Shown piece after piece: positions 56,310 through 64,000 of a DNA stretch of 64,000 nt. Within the stretch, counting starts at the first letter, position 1. Each line of letters begins with the position of its first letter. A program made the position numbers and the translations under genes. The notes beneath the pieces are model-generated. The model searched no databases. It saw only the letters and a list, made by a program, of their open reading frames with translations, and was not told the origin of the DNA. Origin of the DNA: Pachyseris speciosa (Eukaryota > Cnidaria > Anthozoa > Scleractinia > Pachyseridae); contig JAEMWC010000959.1 in assembly GCA_016490735.1 (NCBI GenBank), positions 130,001 through 194,000 of the forward strand, read 5' to 3'.

Positions 56310-57800
56310 CTGCGCTTGCTTTGGTTTTGCATTGCTTCGCTCTGTGATTGGGCAACACTGAGATGGTAGCGTACTCCTCAGGTGACATTTTTTTGAAATT
56401 TAATTTCAATCCAAAGCGCCTGGAAAGCCGTATCGCATACTTTATCAATAACGCTTGTGCCATCAATATACATACCAACTCGAGACGACAGTGGCGTTGG
56501 TACAAATTCAAATTTATAACTGACAGTAATCAAATAATATTAGGCAAGTTCCTTCGACGCATTGAACTATTTCAGTCAACTTTTGTTTGCTGTTGTGTTG
56601 TTTTAAAAATTACCAAACGAAGAAGCATCACAGGTAACGGTGTATTCACAGCTAAGCCTTCAATCATGGTGAATAGAAAACCAACGATGTAATCGAACAA
56701 CTAAATACGTGCATAAGCAACGTGACATCTTCTTACACAACGTGTAGTTTGCACGTGCATCATCATGCTATACCACGCTTACTACACATCGAATCGTACG
56801 AACTCGAAAACGAGGCTTAGGGTAAAATTTTTGTTTTCCGGGAGTGAGGAAGTAAAATGTCCTGAAAACTGGAAAAAAAAAAAAAAAAATAAATAAATAA
56901 AAAAAGGGAGCAAGAGTCGATAGGGACGGGTGGGCTATTTGGCAGTCCACTCAATTTTTCCAGGCAATAAAAGGCACAAAATTATAATGCGTTTTCTAAA
57001 TGCTGTATTGCAGGTAGGAAGCTTTTTATACCATTATTGGACTGCCACGAATCGGAATAAAATCAGGTTTTGACATTAAAGTAGAGTAATTCTCCCAGAA
57101 ACACATCAGCAGGCTTGAACCGAGAGTGACTTCTTACCGGTTTTTCTTGTCTTCACTGTTTTCCAAGAACTCGCAATTTTTTTTCCATATTTTTCCTTTT
57201 TTTCTTGTCTTCACTAGAACAAAGAATAAAGAAAACAGTTAGTTTCATTGTTAACTGCAGCAACAGCTGCTTTATTTGTACTGGATACTACATGCTACAA
57301 TCTTGAGTTTTATTGAAATAAAAAGAGAAGGGTATTAGCAAAAACCATGCTACTTTTTGTTAGTTCTGAAAGTGACGAGACAACGAGATTCTAACAGAAT
57401 CGAAACTGCAGTCTTCTAGTTCAACATCTACTCGTGGAGAAATATCAGATCCTTACAGATAATGGTTATCTCAGACCTAGCCCGCCGGCCAAAGAGGGTC
57501 CCAATGAATACCATTCGAAGATGAAACTGAACTATTTGCAGTGAGACGGCAGGAGACGGAGAGTAATATGAATGTCCTGGCGCTCATGCTTCAAGACTGA
57601 ACGAGCGACTCTCGAAAGATGCATTGTGTGAGAGGTTTTCATTGGTTGAAAAGAAAACAAATGAAGAGAAAAGAAAAAACACTACCAGAAGCTGAAACGC
57701 AAAGCATGCACAACTCAACCGGAAGTCCTGTATTAACGGATTTCCAATCAGAACCTTTCCTGGGTCACTGTTTTTTTCGACCGTTAAGGGAAACGAGGTT
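56310..57800. other. no gene recognised
   Basis: Includes an A-rich run (about 56873-56905). No supported exon on either strand. Confidence 0.4.
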
Positions 57801-57804
57801 TCTG

Positions 57805-58359
57805 GGAGATTTCAACTGTATACTACGGGTTGGGCTTAGATCTATTTGACGTCACTCACTCACGCATGAACAGTATTAGCCACATTCAAATGGATATTCC
57901 AAAACTTCAGCTAAAAATTGAGGCATTTTCAATCGTAACGAGCGAAAAACGTAAACAAACACCGTCATAAAGACAGTGGCAAGTGCTTATGTCATTTGGC
58001 TGGATCATTCCAAACCACAATGGATAAAATCTTTCTTGATACTGAATTTTTTTTTTGAACAAAATAGAATTTGTCAGCTTTCTATCTCTGATAGACCAGG
58101 AAAATTAAGATCTGAATTATGAACCTTGATTATGCGTAAGTTTCGAATCTCTACCTACATTTCAAAAATACGCAACGCAAAATGTTCAAAGATACGGGCT
58201 TCACCAAACATAAAATGCTCACAAACGTTGGCTTAGGTTACAGCTGACAGTAAATGGAGGAAATGTTGTTGAAGTTAACAAAGCTGAACTTTAAAGAAGA
58301 GAACGTTCTTTCAGTTCTCTGGGGCCACCGTGGTGGTAAATATTTTCTTGATGGAAGAG
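57805..58359. repeat. 0.55-kb tandem duplication, copy 1
   Basis: Starts GGAGATTTCAACTG and ends CTTGATGGAAGAG. Copy 2 follows immediately. Confidence 0.88.
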
Positions 58360-58937
58360 GGAGATTTCAACTGCATACTACGGGTTGGGTTTGGATCTAT
58401 TTGACGTCACTCACTCACGCATGAACAGTATTAGCAAGATTCAAATGGACATTCCAAAACTTCCGCTAAAAACTCAATCGTAACGAGCGAAAAACGTAAA
58501 CAAACACCGCCATAAAGACAGTGGCAAGTGCTTACGTCATTTGGCCGGATCATTCCAAACCACGATGACTAAAATCTTTCTTGATACTGAACGATTTTTT
58601 TTTTAGAACAAAATAGAATTTGTCAGCTTTCTATCTCTGATAGACCAGGAAAATTAAGATCTGAATTATGAACCTTGATTATGCGTGAGTTTCGAATCTC
58701 TACCTACATTTCAAAAATACTAATCACTGGTGTCGAACACATAGGCAGAAACACAAAATGTTCAAAGATCCGGGCTTTACCAAACATAAAATGCTTACAA
58801 ACGTTGGCTTAGGTTACAGCTGACAGTAAATGGAGGAAATGTTGTTGAAGTTAACAAAACCTGAACTTTAAAGAAGAGAACGTTCTTTTAGTTCTCTGGG
58901 ACCACCGTGGTGGTAAATATTTTCTTGATGGTAGAGG
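58360..58937. repeat. 0.55-kb tandem duplication, copy 2
   Basis: Matches 57805-58359 with scattered substitutions plus an extra ~30-bp segment near 58720 (CACTGGTGTCGAACACATAG). The period of 555 bp is set by the two GGAGATTTC starts. Confidence 0.88.
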
Positions 58938-59057
58938 TAAACTGGTTCCGAGTTTATAGTCTCTTAATCAAGAGATATAAGCTTGGAAAATGATGTCTGG
59001 GAAATTAGTGAGCGGACCCTTAGTCATTCAAGGCTGCACGTAATTCCTGCCACTGAC

Positions 59058-59162
59058 CTTCTTCCTTGGTTTCGTCTGTTGCTTTTCCAAACTGAGTGTC
59101 CAACGTTTTCCCCACGCTTTCGATTTCACTTCTCGTCTGGTCAAGTTTCTCCTTTATGTGAA
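59058..59162 (-). CDS. 35-residue helical-repeat exon, type A (exon 5 of 5)
   Basis: 105-nt exon between GATCTTTAG and GTCAGTGG. It begins with two bases and ends with one, so both introns are phase 1 and the exon can be duplicated or skipped in frame. It encodes HIKEKLDQTRSEIESVGKTL, then DTQFGKATDETKEE. Leucine/isoleucine spacing and charge pattern fit a coiled coil. It is the last of the series on the minus strand and would join the phase-1 acceptor of the NACHT-LRR exon at 47085, about 12 kb away. Confidence 0.75.
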
Positions 59163-59338
59163 CTAAAGATCAATAGTTAACAGAATTTAAGTAAAAGATA
59201 TTTTTAATTCCTCTACATGGAAATTTTTTTCTCCGCCAATGCGATGACTCTTTCTCTCCAGAGCACAAGAATCTTTTAATGGCAGCGTTTCCTCTTTAAA
59301 ACCCAAGTGTTTTTATTACATACCTTTCTGCAATTGAC

Positions 59339-59443
59339 CTTCTTCCTTGATTTCTTCTGTCGTTGCTATGAAATGAACATTCAGCTTTTCCCTCATACTT
59401 TTCATCTCTGTTGTCATCAACTCAAGTTTGTCACTAGTGTCAT
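59339..59443 (-). CDS. 35-residue helical-repeat exon, type B (exon 4 of 5)
   Basis: Same 105-nt, phase 1-1 architecture (GATCTTTAG acceptor, GTCAATTG donor). It encodes DTSDKLELMTTEMKSMREKL, then NVHFIATTEEIKEE. The intron just upstream (plus-coordinate side) contains the LINE at 59461-60126. Confidence 0.75.
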
Positions 59444-59460
59444 CTAAAGATCAAAATTTA

Positions 59461-60097
59461 ACTTACGATGAACTCATAATTAAAACTGCTTCTTCAGGCA
59501 TGTCCCGGCTCGGCCAAATAAACCGCATCAACCATATTTTTGGCAACCGTACATTCCTGATGATTATTAATTCTTTAGTTTTTAGTAAACTATTCTATTG
59601 TTCTAATGTATGGGCTAACACATCGAAGCGTAACATTAACAAATTGAAGGCTGTGCAAAACTTCGCTTGCCGCATTGTGAGCGGCGCTCGCAAATATGAC
59701 CGTATTACGCCCATTCGTAAAGAGCTCAATTGGCTACCTGTGGCAAATCAGCAATATTACCGAAGCGCTACAATGGCCTTTAAATGTATGACGGGCCACG
59801 CCCCTGAATACCTGTCTTCAAAATTTTTAAAGCGAGCCGAGGTAAGCGGTCGTAGCACCAGAAACTCACAATTGTTGAACTTTCCACTTTTTAAAACCGT
59901 TAACGGTCAAAGAACCTTTCATTATAGCATAGTTAATTTATGGAATTCTTTAGATTATTCTCTTAAATTGTGTGATTCAGTCACTGTTTTTAAAAATCGC
60001 CTGAGGTCCAAATTTGTATTAATATTGTCTTTGAAAAGCCCCTAGGGCAAATTCAATAAAGTATGTATGTATGTATGTATGTATGTATGTATGTATG

Positions 60098-60126
<29 letters not shown>
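59461..60126 (+). mobile_element. 5'-truncated LINE with intact 3' ORF end and 8-bp duplication
   Basis: Plus-strand open frame to the stop at about 60043 encodes the C-terminal reverse-transcriptase region of a CR1/L2-like LINE (KAVQNFACRIVSGARKYDRI, ELNWLPV, MTGHAPEYLS). It is followed by CAATAAAG and (TATG)n. AAAATTTA lies on both sides (59453-59460 and 60127-60134). Intron sequence resumes after it (AATGTTAGTAAAATT), as in the intron near 61850. An open frame and clear duplication imply a recent insertion. Confidence 0.9.
60061..60126. repeat. (TATG)n LINE tail
   Basis: Pure TATG repeats forming the 3' tail of the LINE. Confidence 0.95.
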
Positions 60127-60129
<3 letters not shown>

Positions 60130-60309
60130 ATTTATCACAATGTTAGTAAAATTCCTGTATACCTTGCTTTTCAGTCATGGAGAGTGCCAACCAGGTTTTT
60201 TTATTACCGAAAAGAAATGATGCTCTCAAGTGCCAGTCTACTTTCAGCAAGATCACACATTTCCAGACGTAACAAATCGATCGTGAATGACGTCATTAAG
60301 TCATCGATG

Positions 60310-60770
60310 GATAATCAGTTTGTAATTAACTGACCAGTCCTTGATTATTGGCGATGATCAATGGGTAATCGATGACCAATCGATGACCAACAATTTTGTG
60401 GCCTATCAATTATCGATGACATCGATTACCTATTGATTACCTATCGGTTACTCGTTGACTTCACATATGATGCGTATTATGCTGCACAACTATTACGCAA
60501 GGGGTACTTGAAGAAGTTGCTTTTATTTCTTTATCCTCGATTTGGTATGCAGTGGTTTGTGTGGCCACGAGAGTATGTCGATGACTAATCAATGTCATCA
60601 ATGACTAATCGACGCAATCAATGACTGATCCATGGCCTATCTATTGTTCACCGATTAATCATTGATGATCGGCAATAATCAATGGCTAATCAATTGATTA
60701 CCCATCAATTACCTATTGATTACTCACTGATTTCATTGACGTTATTGATTAATTACATCTGGTATTTATC
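60310..60770. repeat. degenerate 'ATTGATTACC / CGATGACCAAT' repeats
   Basis: Two clusters (about 60330-60465 and 60580-60760) of short words such as ATCGATGACCAATC, CAATTACCTATTGATTAC and their inverse, separated by ordinary sequence. The words are partly self-complementary. Confidence 0.65.
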
Positions 60771-60851
60771 AGATGACCCCTTGCCTCCCCGTGCCTGGGA
60801 AACTGGTGAACTGACTCTAAGCCAATCAATACTTAAATTCCTGCCACAAAC

Positions 60852-60956
60852 CTTCTTCCTTGGTTTCGTCTGTTACTGTTCGATAATGAGAGTCCAACTT
60901 CTCTCCCACGGTTTTGATTTCACCCTTCATCTGTTCAAGTTTCTCTTTGATGTGAA
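60852..60956 (-). CDS. 35-residue helical-repeat exon, type A (exon 3 of 5)
   Basis: 105 nt, phase 1-1 (GATCTTTAG acceptor, GTTTGTGG donor). It encodes HIKEKLEQMKGEIKTVGEKL, then DSHYRTVTDETKEE. It is closest in sequence to 59058-59162, so the A-B pair was probably duplicated as a unit. A relic acceptor (CAACTAAAGATC) lies at about 61008-61019. Confidence 0.75.
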
Positions 60957-61157
60957 CTAAAGATCAATAATTAACAAAATGTCAGAACAATAGATTCGTG
61001 GTAATGTCAACTAAAGATCAAAATTTAACAATCTCAATCAAATGTTGGACGAAGGAACTTTTCGTTTCGCAAATGCCATAGCATGCATAGAAGGCGTATT
61101 TTGGGGGAAACGAGAGCTGAGTATTTTAGCGACAACGCGCCTGGGTTATTTCACTGA

Positions 61158-61439
61158 TAGCAGAGGCCTCTTTTCCATGTATTCAGCGTGCTGGAGAAAA
61201 GAGACCTCTGCCATGGGTCAAAACGGTCTTTAAGCCGCCGACTGAGTTCGTGGACGGAGGTTTTACAATGCATGCTCCATGTATTGTTTGTCATTTGATC
61301 ACGTGCTAAAAAATCACGTGATGGTTCGGTCGCTAAGTACCCGCGACGCATGCTCAACAAAGACCGTTTCGACCCATCGCGGAGGTCTGTTTTCTCCAGC
61401 ACGCTGAATACTGAATACAGGGAAAAGCGGCCTCTGCTA
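61158..61439. mobile_element. foldback MITE
   Basis: TAGCAGAGGCC...TATTCAGCGTGCTGGAGAAAA..GACCTC..C.ATGGGTC at the left is mirrored from 61439 back to about 61350. The arms are about 80-90 bp. Confidence 0.7.
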
Positions 61440-61720
61440 CCAGGGATCTGGGTTTTGAACAAAAGTTTGAGGAGAGAAGCAAATGTGACCAAGGATAAGG
61501 GCGTCCGACCCTTCCCCTTCCCGCCCCCTTTGATTCGTTCCAGCTCTCCACGGTTTGAAAATCCATGATGACGACTAAACACACGAACGACTAAAAAAAG
61601 AAGCTTGCATTGCAGGAAACAAACGCCATAGCTATCTCTCCTTCCATATGGCAAGAAACTTTCAATGGCGACAGATTATCTCTAAAACGCAAGTGTTTTT
61701 ATTACATATCTTCAATTGAC

Positions 61721-61825
61721 CTTCTTCATTCGTTTCCTCTGTCATTGCTGTGAAAAGAGCATTCAGCTTTTCTCTCATGCTTTCCATGTCCGTTCCCATC
61801 TGCTCAAGCTTCTCGTTAATGTCAT
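61721..61825 (-). CDS. 35-residue helical-repeat exon, type B (exon 2 of 5)
   Basis: 105 nt, phase 1-1 (GATCTTTAG, GTCAATTG). It encodes DINEKLEQMGTDMESMREKL, then NALFTAMTEETNEE. It pairs with 59339-59443 in coding sequence and in flanking intron (AACGCAAGTG/AACCCAAGTG...TTTTATTACATA). Confidence 0.78.
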
Positions 61826-62132
61826 CTAAAGATCAATATTCAATATAACGTTAGTAAAATTTGTGTATAATGTTGTTGTTCAGTCATTCAAAGTGTCGAT
61901 CTTGTTTTACATTTGAGAAAAATGAACACTTTCAACAAATCAACTACATTCTTCCGCCGGCTGCGCGCTACTTTAGCAAGATCAGGACTTTGCACCATAT
62001 ATGGGCATGATGACTGCGATGAGATGTTCAAAGATATTCTGGCCACTGTTTGCTTTTCACGTGACTAACAGTTACTACATAGACTAGATACAACGCCGGT
62101 CAAGGTTTTACCTCTTCCAACATACTTGTGGC

Positions 62133-62387
62133 TTACAAAATAGAGTTTAAAATGCACGTACGTTTGTACGTTTGTTTGTTGCCATAATCAGCTTTGTAAA
62201 AGTGAATTGCGTGGCTTAGTCTTCTAAAACTACACATCAAAATCATAGCGCGCACAGAGCGAGATCCGACAATAGTTGTCCACAAAAAGACTAAGAAAGG
62301 GACAACAACAACAACAACAGGTATTGCTGTGAATTCTGATTTGTTCGCTGCGCTACTGGCGTCTGTAGTGAACACTCGGAGTATCAT
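62133..62387 (-). other. ORF with one hydrophobic segment, status uncertain
   Basis: 84-codon frame with a real ATG (62385-62387) and a hydrophobic run AIPVVVVVVPFLVFLWTTIV. The valines come from a (GTT)n run, so the membrane-like segment may be accidental. It lies in the intron between helical exons 1 and 2. Confidence 0.2.
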
Positions 62388-62626
62388 GTTGCTCTGGTTT
62401 TTATGTTACAACACTAAATTCACTCTGTACATTAAATAAATGCTTCAGTGCAACACCGAATCCATCCATCACAGATAAATGATCGAAAGATAATTTTCAT
62501 TTCACAAACAAAAATATCTTAAGGAAATAGTCAACACAGGAACCATTAAGCTATAAAAAATTAGATTTTCTATAAGAATTATCTTGTCTCTGTTTTGACA
62601 TTCACCTTCAGGTTGCTGCAACTAAC

Positions 62627-62731
62627 CTTGGCCTGCGATTTCCTTTCCCTTTGTTTTAAAATGCGAATCCAACTTCTCTTTCATGCTTTCCATTTCACTG
62701 CTCACCTGCACAAACTGCTGATTGATGTCAT
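62627..62731 (-). CDS. 35-residue helical-repeat exon (exon 1 of 5, divergent)
   Basis: 105 nt, phase 1-1 (GATGATTTAG acceptor, GTTAGTTG donor). It encodes DINQQFVQVSSEMESMKEKL, then DSHFKTKGKEIAGQ. It lacks the E-E ending of the others. Its length and splice phases are identical, so it belongs to the same array. Exons further upstream, with the start codon, were not identified. Confidence 0.72.
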
Positions 62732-62739
62732 CTAAATCA

Positions 62740-64000
62740 TCAAAGATCAACATTCGACAAAATGTTAATAAAAGTTCTTTGCAGTTTAGTCTACAGCCAT
62801 GCGTGTTGACCGATTGAAATCAAATGTGAAAATAATATGATTAAGCCAAGCCCATATGTGATTCCATAGCCTACTTGAGCAACGTCGTACGTTTGTATCG
62901 TTTATCGGCATGATCTTGAATGATCTTCTACCCACATTTCAACAACCACAGTTAATTGAAAGTCACTAATTTCTTGTACCGTGGCTTACTAACTCTACAG
63001 CCATGGAGTGTGCTGCTCTTTTCCCCTAAAGCAGCTTTTGCAGTGGAATATATTTGGTGCATTCCAAGGTAACACGAGATTTATACAATGTGCAGTAAAT
63101 ATGAAATCCCCAACTATGAAACACAAAATGGTGAAAATATTAGCTGGGTTCAAAACCGAGCTTATGATCGAATTACAGTTAAAGAAAACTACTGAAAGTT
63201 GCTTTACGTTTTAGCAAAATGTGACCTTTAAAAATATTTTATTTTTCTTCTTTCAGGACAGTATGAGAGTAAGTATTTTCCAAACGGAAATGATCAAATT
63301 CATTATAAAAATTAAATGGTCACTATTGCAACTAGTGCCTAGGAATTAAGTAGGAGTATCCTAAAGCCATCCCAGGTGAGTAAGGGGCGGGTGGGGTGAC
63401 CACGGCAACTTGTGAGCGGGAAAAGCCCCGCATGCCCTTATAAGGATACTGTCACACTGACAGATCAGTGGGCAGAATTCTTACCACGTCACACCCAATA
63501 CTTACCTGGGTCCAAAGACGGCTCATACTGGACATTAAAGTTAGACCAAGAGTCTGCAATGATACGCTAATGCGAAACAACGCAATACACAACAATCACC
63601 TCGATTTTAATTCAAATAGTGACACATTCGCGAGTAAGAAATGCAGAAAGGTAAGGGCCACCCCGCAGATCACTAACTGTCGAGCTGCAGACCGCTAATT
63701 GAATTGACTTCCCTTGTTCTTTGCCTAAAATTGGCCCTAAAATTACGGTTTTAGCGATGCTACATCATCACATCATCATGTTACCCACAGTTTACTTTAT
63801 CCTAACCCAAATCGCCTTCTGAATACAATATTTGCACTTTGAAGTTCGTAGTCTGGAGGCTAGTCCAAGAATGCTGTTGTAAGTATGCATGAATGCAATT
63901 GACAACGAAAAGTAGAAATAGCTAAAGGTGTTGCTAACCTGGCATTAACAATTGTCGTATTGACCCTGAATGGGTATTACAGGAAAACCTGGCCCTGAAA
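62740..64000. other. no gene recognised
   Basis: Probably intron or 5' region of the minus-strand helical-repeat gene. A minus-strand ATG at about 63534-63536 followed by six codons and CCAG|GTAAGT at 63510 could be a first exon, but nothing else supports it. Confidence 0.3.

Noticed and set aside
63257..63268. 12-nt microexon (TTTCAG|...|GTAAGT, plus strand)
   Set aside because: Splice-like ends occur by chance at this length; no neighbouring plus-strand exon supports it.
63510..63536. Minus-strand first exon (ATG, six more codons, CCAG|GTAAGT)
   Set aside because: Attractive as a start for the helical-repeat gene, but too short to support without transcripts.

Overview
Eukaryotic, AT-rich and repeat-dense DNA with short GT-AG exons in long introns. 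An animal nicotinate phosphoribosyltransferase gene, an expanded NACHT-LRR receptor, several tRNA-derived SINE types and abundant palindromic MITEs point to an anthozoan cnidarian, most likely a stony coral. This assignment rests on recognised families; no database search was possible.

Layout. 0-9 kb: dyad-motif repeats, the 3' part of a minus-strand gene with a SAM-like domain, a large inverted minisatellite, and a possible TIR element carrying a 159-codon ORF. 9.2-9.9 kb: an intact single-exon gene for a four-pass membrane protein (minus). 10-12 kb: a non-autonomous DNA transposon with a 9-bp target duplication, then a perfect 45-bp hairpin. 12-28 kb: decayed duplicated blocks containing a broken LINE, SINEs and a pseudogene. 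28.4-29.7 kb: a long-inverted-repeat element. 30.6-41.5 kb: eight exons of NAPRT (plus), one of them damaged, with microsatellites and SINEs in its introns. 41.8-43.5 kb: MITEs. 44.8-47.1 kb: a NACHT-LRR exon (minus). 47.69-55.43 kb: a 7.7-kb DNA transposon with ~640-bp terminal inverted repeats and flanking TTAA, inserted in an older LINE; it carries a transposase-like gene (DDE-like core, acidic linker, C2H2 finger, SAP-like tail) broken by frameshifts. 57.8-58.9 kb: a 0.55-kb tandem duplication. 59.1-62.7 kb: five 105-bp minus-strand exons, each encoding one 35-residue helical repeat, all phase 1-1.

How the parts may fit. The helical exons and the NACHT-LRR exon lie on the same strand and share intron phase 1. 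They could form one immune-receptor gene with a coiled-coil stalk, whose ~12-kb intron holds the large transposon and LINE remnants. NAPRT would be a housekeeping NAD-salvage gene unrelated to its neighbours. Most remaining sequence is transposon debris of different ages, several pieces nested so that their order can be read.
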